Assembly (NCBI GenBank): GCA_037131955.1 | Contig: JBAXQC010000007.1 | Location: 8,053-72,052, forward strand | Source: CAIMMJ01 sp037131955 | GTDB taxonomy: Bacteria > Bacteroidota > Bacteroidia > UBA4408 | DNA length: 64,000 bases | Direction: 5' to 3' | Shown: piece by piece, positions 1 to 7,788 of the stretch | How positions within the stretch are numbered: position 1 is the stretch's first letter | How the letters are laid out: each line of letters opens with the position of its first letter | Position numbers and translations under genes: made by a program | The notes under the pieces: generated by a model | What the model saw: the letters and a program-made list of their open reading frames with translations, nothing else | Databases searched by the model: none | Told to the model about the DNA's origin: nothing

Positions 1-118
1 CGGTGCAAAAGAAAACACACAAGGTGGCGGAAGAGGCGAACGCCCAAGTGGAGGAAATAGAGGCGGAAGAGGTCCTGCTGCAGGCGGAAATAAAAGAAAA
101 CCACAACAGAAATCTTAA
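1..118 (+). CDS. rpsC: 30S ribosomal protein S3, C-terminal end (partial)
   Basis: Reading from base 2 gives 38 codons to a TAA at 116-118. The peptide is a Gly/Arg/Asn-rich basic tail (GGGRGERPSGGNRGGRG, then KRKPQQKS). Bacteroidota S3 proteins commonly carry such a disordered tail, and rpsC always precedes rplP in the S10 operon, so position and composition agree. The KH and catalytic-looking core of S3 lies upstream of the window. Only 21 bases separate it from rplP, so the two are co-transcribed. Confidence 0.85.
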   Translation, partial: GAKENTQGGGRGERPSGGNRGGRGPAAGGNKRKPQQKS

Positions 119-139
119 TTGATACAATATTATTGAGTT

Positions 140-568
140 ATGTTACAACCAAAAAGAACAAAATATAGAAAACAGCATAAAATGAAAGCTAAGGGCAATG
201 CCATGAGAGGCAACCAAATTGCCTTTGGATCATTTGCTATAAAAGCTGAAGCTACTTGCTGGTTAACTTCAAGACAAATTGAAGCTGCAAGGGTTGCCGT
301 TACAAGGTTTATGAAAAGAGAGGGACAAATTTGGATCAGAGTTTTCCCTGATAAGCCAATTACCAAAAAACCTGCTGAGGTACGTATGGGTAAAGGTAAA
401 GGTGCTCCAGAATATTGGGTGGCAGTAGTTAAACCAGGAAGAATTATTTTTGAAGCAGATGGCGTTCCAATCGAAACTGCTAAAGAAGCTTTGAGATTAG
501 CTGCCCAAAAATTACCAATTACCACAAAATTTATTGTAAGAAGAGATTATGTCTCTGAAGTTGCATAA
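140..568 (+). CDS. rplP: 50S ribosomal protein L16
   Basis: 142 residues, within the family's normal 136-144. The basic N-terminus (MLQPKRTKYRKQHK) and the segments GNQIAFGSFAIKA and RMGKGKGAPEYWVAVVKPG are hallmark L16 sequences. L16 sits beside the A-site tRNA elbow near the 5S rRNA and is needed for late 50S assembly. The ATG at 140 gives the canonical start; no Shine-Dalgarno sequence precedes it. It is the second gene of the visible operon, between rpsC and rpmC. Confidence 0.98.
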   Translation: MLQPKRTKYRKQHKMKAKGNAMRGNQIAFGSFAIKAEATCWLTSRQIEAARVAVTRFMKREGQIWIRVFPDKPITKKPAEVRMGKGKGAPEYWVAVVKPGRIIFEADGVPIETAKEALRLAAQKLPITTKFIVRRDYVSEVA

Positions 569-585
569 CAAACAAGAATAAAAAT

Positions 586-774
586 ATGAAGTCAATAGAT
601 ATCAGAGAATTGTCCACCGAAGAACTTAGCAAAAGAATTGCCGAGGAAAAAGGACAATTGTCAAAAATGAAACTTAATCACGGAATTTCTCCTCTCGAAA
701 ACCCAACTAAAATTAGAATGGCAAGAAGAGTTATTGCTAGATTAAAAACAATTTTAAATCAAAGAAAATCCTAA
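586..774 (+). CDS. rpmC: 50S ribosomal protein L29
   Basis: 62 residues, the usual size. The sequence is two predicted helices with the pattern IRELSTEELSKRIAEEKGQL followed by NPTKIRMARRVIARLKTIL, the signature arginine-rich second helix of L29. The protein lies at the polypeptide exit tunnel next to L23, where chaperones and targeting factors dock. It is 17 bases after rplP and 4 bases before rpsQ. Confidence 0.97.
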   Translation: MKSIDIRELSTEELSKRIAEEKGQLSKMKLNHGISPLENPTKIRMARRVIARLKTILNQRKS

Positions 775-778
775 TCAA

Positions 779-1036
779 ATGGAAGAAAGGAATTTTAGAA
801 AAGAGAGAATCGGTGTTGTTACTAGCAATAAAATGGAAAAGTCTATTGTTGTTGCAGTTGAAAGAAAAGTAAAACACGAGAAATACGGAAAGTTCTTGAA
901 ACTTACCTCTAAATTTGTTGCTCACGACGAAAAAAATGAGTGCAGCATTGGAGATACCGTAAAAATAATGGAAACTAGACCTCTTAGTAAAAGAAAAAAC
1001 TGGAGATTAGTAGAAGTAGTTGAAAAGGCTAAATAA
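779..1036 (+). CDS. rpsQ: 30S ribosomal protein S17
   Basis: 85 residues forming an OB-fold primary 16S rRNA binder. Recognisable are RKERIGVVTSNKMEKSIVVAVERKVKHEKYGK and the closing IMETRPLSKRKNWRLVEVVEKAK. Its start is only 4 bases beyond the rpmC stop, a typical translationally coupled spacing. Nothing is unusual about length or composition. Confidence 0.97.
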   Translation: MEERNFRKERIGVVTSNKMEKSIVVAVERKVKHEKYGKFLKLTSKFVAHDEKNECSIGDTVKIMETRPLSKRKNWRLVEVVEKAK

Positions 1037-1057
1037 TAACATTTTAATCATTAAACA

Positions 1058-1426
1058 GTGATACAACAAGAATCAAGGCTAACAGTAGCAGATAACAGCG
1101 GTGCAAAAGAAGTTTTGTGTATAAGAGTTCTAGGTGGAACTAAGCGTCGTTATGCTTCTGTAGGCGATAAAATAGTGGTGGCAGTAAAACATGCTTTGCC
1201 TTCAGGAAACGTTAAAAAAGGATCTGTTTCCAAAGCAGTTATAGTTAGAACTAAAAAAGAAGTGAGAAGAGCCGATGGTTCTTACATTCGTTTTGACGAC
1301 AATGCTGTTGTTCTATTAAACAATACAGACGAAATTAGAGGAACTCGTATTTTTGGACCGGTTGCTCGTGAACTGCGTGAAAAACAATTCATGAAAATAG
1401 TTTCATTAGCTCCAGAAGTACTTTAA
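1058..1426 (+). CDS. rplN: 50S ribosomal protein L14
   Basis: 122 residues, exactly the family length. The start is GTG at 1058: MIQQESRLTVADNSGAKEV is the conserved L14 N-terminus, so no other start is plausible and this is a true non-ATG initiation. The C-terminus RGTRIFGPVARELREKQFMKIVSLAPEVL is canonical. L14 lies at the subunit interface near bridge B8 and binds the silencing factor RsfS in the free 50S subunit. Confidence 0.97.
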   Translation: MIQQESRLTVADNSGAKEVLCIRVLGGTKRRYASVGDKIVVAVKHALPSGNVKKGSVSKAVIVRTKKEVRRADGSYIRFDDNAVVLLNNTDEIRGTRIFGPVARELREKQFMKIVSLAPEVL

Positions 1427-1437
1427 AAATTATTATT

Positions 1438-1752
1438 ATGGCCATAAAGCTAAAATTAAAAAAGGGAGATACTGTAATTGTAATTGCAGGAGACCAAAAA
1501 GGAAAACAAGGAAAAATTGTTGAAATAGACAAAGAATCTACTAGAGCTTTTGTTGAGGGTGTGAACATGGTAAAAAAGCACTCAAAACCATCTGCAAAAT
1601 ATCCTCAAGGAGGAGTTGTGGAAATAGCATCTTCTATACACATTTCAAATCTTATGCTTTTAGACAATGGTAAACCAACCAAAGTAGGAAGAAAAATAGT
1701 TGAGGGCAAAAGCGTAAGAGTTGCAAAAAAATCTCAAGCAGTAATAAAGTAA
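1438..1752 (+). CDS. rplX: 50S ribosomal protein L24
   Basis: 104 residues with the KOW motif near the N-terminus (KGDTVIVIAGDQKGKQGKIVEI) and the usual VEGVNMVKKHSKP stretch. L24 is one of the two assembly initiators of the 50S subunit and lies near the tunnel exit. It starts 11 bases after rplN. A 47-base gap to rplE follows. Confidence 0.97.
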   Translation: MAIKLKLKKGDTVIVIAGDQKGKQGKIVEIDKESTRAFVEGVNMVKKHSKPSAKYPQGGVVEIASSIHISNLMLLDNGKPTKVGRKIVEGKSVRVAKKSQAVIK

Positions 1753-1799
1753 ATAACTAATAAATGTAGGATGGCCATTGCTAACCTGCGCTAAATAAA

Positions 1800-2360
1800 A
1801 TGGAAACAAAAAACGTACAACCTAGGCTTAAGTTAAAATACAGAGCCGAAATTATTGCAAACCTTCAAAAGGAGTTTCAATACAAAAGCTCAATGCAAGT
1901 TCCTAAATTAGAAAAAATTTGCCTCAACCAGGGTCTTGGTATTGCTGTTGCCGATAAAAAAATTATCGACACTGCTCTTGTTGAAATGACTACCATCTCT
2001 GGTCAAAAAGCAGTATCTACAAAATCTAAAAAAGATATCTCCAACTTCAAATTAAGAAAAAATGTTCCTATCGGAGCTAAAGTTACATTAAGAGGAGATA
2101 AGATGTATGAATTTTTAGACAGACTAATTGCAGTTGCTCTTCCAAGAATTCGTGATTTTAGAGGCGTAAATAATAAGTCATTCGACGGAAAAGGTAATTA
2201 TACTTTGGGTGTAACCGAACAAATTATCTTCCCAGAAATATCAATAGATAAAGTAAACAAAATTCTAGGTATGGACATAACTTTTGTTACTTCAGCAAAG
2301 TCTGATGCAGAAGCGTTTTCATTATTAAGAGAATTTGGAGTACCATTTAAGAAAAACTAA
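1800..2360 (+). CDS. rplE: 50S ribosomal protein L5
   Basis: 186 residues, the normal size. Diagnostic segments are VPKLEKICLNQGLG, SNFKLRKNVPIGAKVTLRG and the C-terminal FPEISIDKVNKILGMDIT. L5 binds 5S rRNA and contacts the P-site tRNA in the central protuberance. The N-terminal METKNVQPRLKLKYR precedes the conserved core by a few residues more than in proteobacteria, as in other Bacteroidota. Confidence 0.97.
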   Translation: METKNVQPRLKLKYRAEIIANLQKEFQYKSSMQVPKLEKICLNQGLGIAVADKKIIDTALVEMTTISGQKAVSTKSKKDISNFKLRKNVPIGAKVTLRGDKMYEFLDRLIAVALPRIRDFRGVNNKSFDGKGNYTLGVTEQIIFPEISIDKVNKILGMDITFVTSAKSDAEAFSLLREFGVPFKKN

Positions 2361-2380
2361 AGAAACTAAATAGCAAAAAT

Positions 2381-2650
2381 ATGGCTAAAGAATCAATGAA
2401 AGCCCGCGAGGTAAAAAGGGCTGCGATGGTTGCAAGATATGCAGAAAAACGTAAAGCTCTTAAAGAAGCTGGAGATTCTGTAGGTTTGCAAAAACTACCA
2501 CGAAATTCTTCTCCTAACAGAATGAGAAGTAGATGTAAAATCACGGGAAGACCAAGAGGATACATGAAAATTTTTGGTGTATCTAGAAACACATTCAGAG
2601 AATTGGCATTGAACGGAAAAATTCCGGGCGTAACCAAATCAAGCTGGTAA
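2381..2650 (+). CDS. rpsN: 30S ribosomal protein S14 (zinc-free form)
   Basis: 89 residues, the long C-minus form. The end NRMRSRCKITGRPRGYMKIFGVSRNTFRELALNGKIPGVTKSSW is typical. Only one cysteine is present, in RSRC; the CxxC-x12-CxxC zinc ribbon of the short ~61-residue type is absent, so this protein needs no zinc. S14 lies in the 30S head near the A site. Confidence 0.97.
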   Translation: MAKESMKAREVKRAAMVARYAEKRKALKEAGDSVGLQKLPRNSSPNRMRSRCKITGRPRGYMKIFGVSRNTFRELALNGKIPGVTKSSW

Positions 2651-2703
2651 AAAATAATAAACACAATATAAACTAATCGGATATCGATTGAAAAACAATC
2701 ACA

Positions 2704-3099
2704 ATGACTGATCCTATCTCAGACTACCTAACAAGGTTAAGAAATGCTATAAAGGCAAATCACAAAATGGTGGAAGTTCCTGCTTCAAAAATGAAAAAGG
2801 AAATCACTAAAATTCTTTTCGAAAAAGGATACATCCTTAACTACAAATTCGAAGAAGACGCTAAACAAGGAGTTATTAAAGTGGCGTTGAAATTTAACCC
2901 AGTAACTAAACTAAGTGCAATTAAAGACTTAAGAAGGGTTAGCCGCCCAGGTTTAAGAAGATACACTGGTGTGGATACTATGCCAAGAGTATTAAACGGT
3001 CTTGGAATTGCCATCATTTCCACTTCTAAAGGTGTAATGACCGACAAGGAAGCTAAGGCTCAAAAAGTTGGTGGAGAAGTAATTTGTTACATATCTTAA
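2704..3099 (+). CDS. rpsH: 30S ribosomal protein S8
   Basis: 131 residues. The opening MTDPISDYLTRLRNA and the closing RRYTGVDTMPRVLNGLGIAIISTSKGVMTDKEA with VGGEVICYIS are the classic S8 signatures. S8 binds the central domain of 16S rRNA, and in enterobacteria it represses the spc operon by binding its own mRNA near rplE; whether that holds here is not visible. A 53-base gap precedes it. Confidence 0.98.
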   Translation: MTDPISDYLTRLRNAIKANHKMVEVPASKMKKEITKILFEKGYILNYKFEEDAKQGVIKVALKFNPVTKLSAIKDLRRVSRPGLRRYTGVDTMPRVLNGLGIAIISTSKGVMTDKEAKAQKVGGEVICYIS

Positions 3100-3104
3100 T
3101 TTAA

Positions 3105-3111
3105 AAGGAGG
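3105..3111 (+). promoter_or_regulatory. perfect Shine-Dalgarno sequence before rplF
   Basis: AAGGAGG ends five bases before the rplF ATG at 3117, an ideal Shine-Dalgarno spacing. None of the neighbouring ribosomal genes in this operon has a comparable site, consistent with the known weak use of such sites in Bacteroidota. The site may be functional, regulatory or coincidental. Confidence 0.6.
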
Positions 3112-3116
3112 AAATT

Positions 3117-3668
3117 ATGTCAAGAATCGGAAAACTTCCCTTATCTCTACCCAAAGGTGTTGATGTAAGTACAGCCGGACAAACTGTAAAAGTTAAAGGT
3201 CCGCTAGGAGAATTAAACAGAACTTTATCCGAAGGTATTTCGGTAACAATAGAAGATGGTATTGTAACTGTAGCAAGAGCTTCAGAACAAAAACATCACA
3301 AAGCACTACATGGTCTTTCAAGAGCGCTTATTGCAAACATGGTAAAAGGTGTTTCTGAAGGATTTTCTACTGAACAAGAATTAGTAGGTGTAGGGTATAG
3401 AGCTGCAAACACAGGAAACTTGTTAGAATTAACTTTAGGTTTCTCTCACAACGTTGCATTTGAATTGCCAAAAGAGATAAAAATAGAAACTAAAACAGAA
3501 AGAGGTAAAAACCCAACCATCATCTTAAAGGCAATTGACAATGAATTGCTTGGACAAGTTGCTGCAAAAATAAGAAGCTTCCGTCCACCTGAGCCTTACA
3601 AAGGAAAAGGTATTAAGTTTGCGGGAGAAGTTCTTCGCAGAAAAGCTGGTAAGTCTGCTGGTAAATAA
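3117..3668 (+). CDS. rplF: 50S ribosomal protein L6
   Basis: 183 residues containing the two tandem L6 folds. MSRIGKLPLSLPKGVDV opens the protein, HKALHGLSRALIANMVKGVSEGF lies in the first repeat, and the C-terminal PPEPYKGKGIKFAGEVLRRKAGKSAGK is the rRNA-binding signature. L6 lies at the base of the L7/L12 stalk next to the sarcin-ricin loop. Unlike its neighbours it is preceded by a strong Shine-Dalgarno sequence at 3105-3111. Confidence 0.98.
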   Translation: MSRIGKLPLSLPKGVDVSTAGQTVKVKGPLGELNRTLSEGISVTIEDGIVTVARASEQKHHKALHGLSRALIANMVKGVSEGFSTEQELVGVGYRAANTGNLLELTLGFSHNVAFELPKEIKIETKTERGKNPTIILKAIDNELLGQVAAKIRSFRPPEPYKGKGIKFAGEVLRRKAGKSAGK

Positions 3669-3686
3669 TTTATAAAAGTAATTGTC

Positions 3687-4043
3687 ATGGCTATAACAAA
3701 AGAATATAGAAGAACACGAATTAAGAAAAGAATTCGTAAGGTAGTTACCGGTGATGCCGGAGCTCCAAGAATGTCTGTTTTTAGAAGTAATAAACAAATT
3801 TACGTCCAATTAATAGACGATGTTGCTGGAAAAACAATAGTTGCAGCAAGCTCAAAAATTGCAGACATTGCAGGAAAAAAAGTAACAAAAATTGAACAAG
3901 CTCAACTGGTTGGTAAATTAGTAGCAGAAAAAGCGCTTGCAGAAAAAATCACTAGCGTAAGATTCGACAGAAACGGATACTTGTATCACGGTAGAGTAAA
4001 GGCTTTAGCAGAAGCAGCAAGAGAAGGTGGATTACAATTTTAA
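3687..4043 (+). CDS. rplR: 50S ribosomal protein L18
   Basis: 118 residues. The basic N-terminal tail (KEYRRTRIKKRIRKVV) and SVFRSNKQIYVQLIDD, and the end VRFDRNGYLYHGRVKALAEAAREGGLQF, identify L18. It binds 5S rRNA together with L5 and L25 in the central protuberance. It begins 18 bases after rplF. Confidence 0.97.
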   Translation: MAITKEYRRTRIKKRIRKVVTGDAGAPRMSVFRSNKQIYVQLIDDVAGKTIVAASSKIADIAGKKVTKIEQAQLVGKLVAEKALAEKITSVRFDRNGYLYHGRVKALAEAAREGGLQF

Positions 4044-4059
4044 TCAGAAAATTTAAAAC

Positions 4060-4575
4060 ATGTCAGTAAATTCAAAAAAAGTAAGGTCAAGCGATATTGA
4101 ACTTAAAGATAAATTAGTTTCGGTACAAAGAGTTACCAAAGTAACCAAAGGAGGAAGAACTTTTAGTTTCTCTGCAATTGTTGTAGTAGGAAACGAAAAG
4201 GGAGTTGTTGGATACGGTTTAGGTAAAGCAAAAGAAGTAACCGACGCAATATCAAAAGGCATTGAAGATGCAAAGAAAAACATGATTAAAGTACCAATTC
4301 TTCATGGTACTGTTCCTCACGAACAATACGGAAGATACGGTGGAGCTAGAGTTTTCCTTAAGCCTGCTGCTCATGGTACTGGTGTAATTGCAGGTGGTGC
4401 AATGAGAGCTGTTTTAGAAAGCGTTGGTGTAACAGATGTATTGGCCAAATCAAAAGGCTCTTCTAACCCACACAACGTTGTTAAAGCAACTATAGATGCT
4501 TTAGAACAAATGAGAGATGCTATTGCTATTTCTCAACAAAGAGGAATTTCTTTAGACAGAGTATTTAACGGTTAA
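4060..4575 (+). CDS. rpsE: 30S ribosomal protein S5
   Basis: 171 residues. The double-stranded-RNA-binding-like N-domain ends in KGGRTFSFSAIVVVGNEKGVVGYGLGKA, followed by the C-domain with HGTGVIAGGAMRAVLESVGVTDVLAKSKGSSNPHNVVKAT. S5 helps form the mRNA entry helicase site and influences decoding accuracy; it is a classic site of spectinomycin resistance changes in loop 2 (around KVTKGGR). That loop looks wild-type here. Confidence 0.98.
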   Translation: MSVNSKKVRSSDIELKDKLVSVQRVTKVTKGGRTFSFSAIVVVGNEKGVVGYGLGKAKEVTDAISKGIEDAKKNMIKVPILHGTVPHEQYGRYGGARVFLKPAAHGTGVIAGGAMRAVLESVGVTDVLAKSKGSSNPHNVVKATIDALEQMRDAIAISQQRGISLDRVFNG

Positions 4576-4586
4576 TACCAGAAATT

Positions 4587-4763
4587 ATGGAAAAGATAAA
4601 AATTAAACAAGTTAAAAGTGGAATAGACAGACCCGAAAGGCAAAAACGTACTTTAAAAGCTCTTGGTTTTTCAAAAATGAACCAAGTAATTGAAGTAACT
4701 AAATCGCCAGCAGTTGAGGGAATGATAAAGAAAATTAGTCATTTGGTAACCATATTAGAATAA
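4587..4763 (+). CDS. rpmD: 50S ribosomal protein L30
   Basis: A 58-residue gene between rpsE and rplO: MEKIKIKQVKSGIDRPERQK, then TLKALGFSKMNQVIEVTKSPAVEGMIKKISHLVTILE. It has the ferredoxin-like L30 pattern with a GxxKxNQ turn and the usual 58-60 residue length. The start at 4587 follows the rpsE stop by 11 bases and the stop precedes rplO by 4 bases, so it is fully within the operon. Confidence 0.96.
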   Translation: MEKIKIKQVKSGIDRPERQKRTLKALGFSKMNQVIEVTKSPAVEGMIKKISHLVTILE

Positions 4764-4767
4764 TAAA

Positions 4768-5214
4768 ATGGATTTAAATAGTTTAAAGCCTGCTGAAGGC
4801 TCAACAAAAAACAGAAAAAGAATTGGCCGTGGTCAAGGTTCAGGTAGAGGTGGCACTTCAACAAGAGGTCACAAAGGTGCTAAATCAAGATCAGGCTACT
4901 CTTCAAAAGTAGGATTTGAAGGAGGTCAAATGCCTTTGCAAAGACGTGTTCCAAAATTTGGATTCAAAAACATAAACAGAGTTGAATACAATGGAATTAA
5001 TCTTGATGCAATTCAAAAACTAGTTGAAGCAAAAAATATTTCCAAAATTGATCACCTAGTATTGGTTGAAAATGGATTGGCTTCAAAAAAAGACCTGGTT
5101 AAAATTTTAGGCAGGGGAGAACTAAAAGCAAAAGTTGAAGTTACAGCTCACGCTTTTTCTCAAACAGCAAAAAACGCAATAGAAACTTTAGGTGGCTCTG
5201 CCACAACACTGTGA
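4768..5214 (+). CDS. rplO: 50S ribosomal protein L15
   Basis: 148 residues. The glycine/arginine-rich N-terminal extension (KNRKRIGRGQGSGRGGTSTRGHKGAKSRSG) threads into 23S rRNA and is followed by the typical GFEGGQMPLQRRVPKFGFKN. The C-terminal half is a small globular domain. L15 joins late in 50S assembly. It directly precedes secY by 11 bases, the usual spc-operon arrangement. Confidence 0.98.
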   Translation: MDLNSLKPAEGSTKNRKRIGRGQGSGRGGTSTRGHKGAKSRSGYSSKVGFEGGQMPLQRRVPKFGFKNINRVEYNGINLDAIQKLVEAKNISKIDHLVLVENGLASKKDLVKILGRGELKAKVEVTAHAFSQTAKNAIETLGGSATTL

Positions 5215-5225
5215 TTTAATCTTCT

Positions 5226-6566
5226 ATGAAGAATTTTATTCAAACAATAAAAAATATTTTTAGTATCGAAGACCTTAGGATTAGAATTCTAAACACCTTA
5301 GGTTTTCTGCTAATTTATAGGTTAGGTTCTTTTGTAACCTTACCTGGTGTTGATTCAGTTGCCCTTGAGCAACTAAAAGGCGATCCAGAAGGATTGGCCG
5401 GTTTAATTAACATTTTTGCAGGTGGTGCATTTTCTCGTGCTTCCATTTTTGCATTAGGTATTATGCCCTACATTTCTGCTTCAATTGTAATGCAATTGTT
5501 AGGAATGGCTGTTCCACATTTTCAAAGACTTCAAAGAGAAGGCGACAGTGGCAGGAAAAAAATTAACCAATACACAAGAATGTTAACCGTTGTAGTTACC
5601 TTGTTGCAAGCACCGGGTTATATTGCTTCTCAAATACCTAAAGAAGCCATAAACGAAAACATTTCTATGTTTTGGCTTTCTTCAATGATTATTCTTACTG
5701 CAGGAACTATGTTCATTATGTGGTTAGGAGAGAAAATCACCGACAGAGGTATTGGAAACGGTATTTCATTAATCATCATGATTGGTATTATCGCAAATCT
5801 TCCAGTAGCATTTATACAAGAATTTGTTGCTAGACTAGAAAACCAAGGTGGTGGATTAGTAATATTACTGATTGAATTAGTTGTACTTTTCTTGATTATT
5901 GTGGTATCCATCTTATTGGTTCAAGGAACGAGAAAAATTCCTGTTCAATTTGCAAAGAAAATTGTTGGAAACAAGCAATACGGTGGAGTTCGTCAGTATA
6001 TACCTTTAAAAGTGAATGCTGCAGGGGTTATGCCAATAATCTTTGCTCAAGCAATTATGTTTATTCCATTAACTATTGCAGGTTTTGCTCAATCAGAATC
6101 AATGAGCGGATTTGTAGCAACTTTTAGCGATTACACAGGCTTTTGGCATAATTTTACTTTTGCCTTATTAATAATTGTGTTTACTTATTTCTACACGGCT
6201 ATCACCATCAATCCAAATCAAATGGCCGATGACATGAAGAGAAACGGTGGTTTTATTCCCGGCGTTAAACCCGGCAAAAAAACAGCAGAGTTTATTGATA
6301 ATGTGATGAGCAGAATAACATTACCGGGCTCAATATTCTTAGCATTTGTGGCAATTTTGCCAGCATTTGCAACCAAAGCAGGAATAAACGCTCAGTTTGC
6401 TCACTTCTATGGTGGAACTTCTTTACTAATTTTGGTAGGTGTTGTTTTAGATACCTTGCAGCAAATAGAAAGTCATTTGTTGATGAGACACTATGACGGA
6501 TTAATGAAGACTGGTAGAATAAAAGGAAGAAATGTAGCTAACTCAGCAGTTAGTTACGCAGGATAA
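5226..6566 (+). CDS. secY: protein translocase subunit SecY
   Basis: 446 residues with ten predicted membrane helices, the normal SecY topology. Recognisable are the plug/early loop region GLINIFAGGAFSRASIFALGIMPYISASIVMQLL, the cytosolic loop LQREGDSGRKKINQYTRMLTV and PNQMADDMKRNGGFIPGVKPGKKTAEFI in the C-terminal cytosolic loop that contacts SecA and ribosome. It forms the channel pore in the inner membrane with SecE and SecG, neither of which is in the window. Placement between rplO and map is standard. Confidence 0.98.
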   Translation: MKNFIQTIKNIFSIEDLRIRILNTLGFLLIYRLGSFVTLPGVDSVALEQLKGDPEGLAGLINIFAGGAFSRASIFALGIMPYISASIVMQLLGMAVPHFQRLQREGDSGRKKINQYTRMLTVVVTLLQAPGYIASQIPKEAINENISMFWLSSMIILTAGTMFIMWLGEKITDRGIGNGISLIIMIGIIANLPVAFIQEFVARLENQGGGLVILLIELVVLFLIIVVSILLVQGTRKIPVQFAKKIVGNKQYGGVRQYIPLKVNAAGVMPIIFAQAIMFIPLTIAGFAQSESMSGFVATFSDYTGFWHNFTFALLIIVFTYFYTAITINPNQMADDMKRNGGFIPGVKPGKKTAEFIDNVMSRITLPGSIFLAFVAILPAFATKAGINAQFAHFYGGTSLLILVGVVLDTLQQIESHLLMRHYDGLMKTGRIKGRNVANSAVSYAG

Positions 6567-6582
6567 TACTTTTTGGTTTAGT

Positions 6583-7356
6583 ATGATATACTACAAAACC
6601 AAAGAGGAAATTGAACTCATTAGAGAAAGTTCTTTACTTGTAGGAAAAACAATTGCAGAAGTTGCAAAATCAATAAAACCAGGTGTAACAACACTTCAGT
6701 TAGATTCAATTGCCGAGCAGTTCATTAAGGACCATAATGCTAAGCCCTCATTTTTAGGCTACAGCGGTTTCCCTAACAGCTTGTGTATATCTGTAAACGA
6801 TGTAGTTGTTCACGGTATTCCTTCTAAATATGTTATTAAAGAAGGAGACATTATTTCTGTTGACTGTGGAGTTTTTAAAAACGGTTTTCATGGCGACTCT
6901 GCTTATTCATTTGCAGTTGGAGAGGTGGGCGAAGACAAAAGAAAATTACTTGCTGTTACCTTGGAATCGCTGCTAAAGGGAATAGAAAAAGTAAAAGTAG
7001 GCAACAGAATTGGAGACGTATCTTTTGCGGTTCAACAACACGCCGAAGCCAATGGATACGGAGTAGTAAGAGAATTGGTTGGGCATGGCTTGGGAAAAGA
7101 TTTGCACGAAAAGCCAGAAGTTCCAAATTTTGGGAAACAAGGCAGAGGGCAAAAAATCTTGGAAGGATTGGTAATAGCAATTGAACCAATGATTAACATG
7201 GGAACAAAAAATGTAGTGCACGAAAATGATGGTTGGACAATTAGAACACAAGACAGAAAAGTATCTGCACATTTTGAACACACGGTGGCAGTTACATCAA
7301 ATGGAGTTGATGTTTTATCAAGTTTTGAGGAAATAGAAAAAGTAATTAATAAATAA
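6583..7356 (+). CDS. map: methionine aminopeptidase, type I
   Basis: 257 residues. It removes the initiator methionine from nascent proteins. All metal ligands of the pita-bread fold are visible: two Asp in VDCGVFKNGFHGDSAYSF, His in GHGLGKDLHEKPEVPNFG, Glu in IEPMIN and Glu in HFEHTVAVT. No N-terminal zinc-finger extension is present, so it is the short type Ia form. It lies between secY and infA in the operon, a common arrangement. Confidence 0.98.
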   Translation: MIYYKTKEEIELIRESSLLVGKTIAEVAKSIKPGVTTLQLDSIAEQFIKDHNAKPSFLGYSGFPNSLCISVNDVVVHGIPSKYVIKEGDIISVDCGVFKNGFHGDSAYSFAVGEVGEDKRKLLAVTLESLLKGIEKVKVGNRIGDVSFAVQQHAEANGYGVVRELVGHGLGKDLHEKPEVPNFGKQGRGQKILEGLVIAIEPMINMGTKNVVHENDGWTIRTQDRKVSAHFEHTVAVTSNGVDVLSSFEEIEKVINK

Positions 7357-7379
7357 AAAGAAAAAACTAACAAAGAAGT

Positions 7380-7598
7380 ATGGCTAAACAGTCTTCCATT
7401 GAACAAGACGGAACAATAATCGAGGCATTGTCAAATGCCATGTTTAGAGTTGAGTTGGAAAATGGACACGTAATTACTGCTCATATTTCAGGCAAAATGA
7501 GGATGAATTATATAAAAATTCTTCCCGGTGATAAAGTAAAAGTAGAAATGAGTCCTTATGATTTAACAAAAGGAAGAATTTCTTTCAGATATAAATAA
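7380..7598 (+). CDS. infA: translation initiation factor IF-1
   Basis: 72 residues, the exact family length, with the S1/OB-fold motif: QDGTIIEALSNAMFRVELENGHVITAHISGKMRMNYIKILPGDKVKVEMSPYDLTKGRISFRYK. IF-1 occupies the ribosomal A site during initiation. It sits between map and rpmJ; the 53-base gap to rpmJ is longer than most in this operon. Confidence 0.98.
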   Translation: MAKQSSIEQDGTIIEALSNAMFRVELENGHVITAHISGKMRMNYIKILPGDKVKVEMSPYDLTKGRISFRYK

Positions 7599-7651
7599 GA
7601 ATAATTAAAAAAAATTTTTAACTTCGCACACTTTTTTAAAAAGGTATAACA

Positions 7652-7768
7652 ATGAAAGTCAGATCATCCATCAAAAAACGCAGCGTAGATTGCAAAATAG
7701 TACGCAGAAAAGGACGTTTGTACGTGATAAACAAAAAGAATCCTAAATTCAAACAACGTCAAGGTTAA
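7652..7768 (+). CDS. rpmJ: 50S ribosomal protein L36 (zinc-free form)
   Basis: 38 codons from ATG 7652 to TAA 7766-7768: MKVRSSIKKRSVDCKIVRRK then GRLYVINKKNPKFKQRQG. The ending KFKQRQG and MKVR start are diagnostic. Of the C-C-C-H zinc ligands of the C-plus type only one cysteine (residue 14) remains, so this is the C-minus paralog that does not bind zinc. It is the smallest gene in the operon. Confidence 0.95.
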   Translation: MKVRSSIKKRSVDCKIVRRKGRLYVINKKNPKFKQRQG

Positions 7769-7788
7769 TATTTAATTTATAGAAAATT

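Noticed and set aside
6956..7406. Several minus-strand frames across map
   Set aside because: map is a conserved enzyme with all metal ligands; the opposite frames share no family pattern.
7619..7626. TAACTTCG upstream of rpmJ as a second promoter
   Set aside because: One mismatch to TAnnTTTG and no TTTG at the -33 position; it lies inside a continuous operon.
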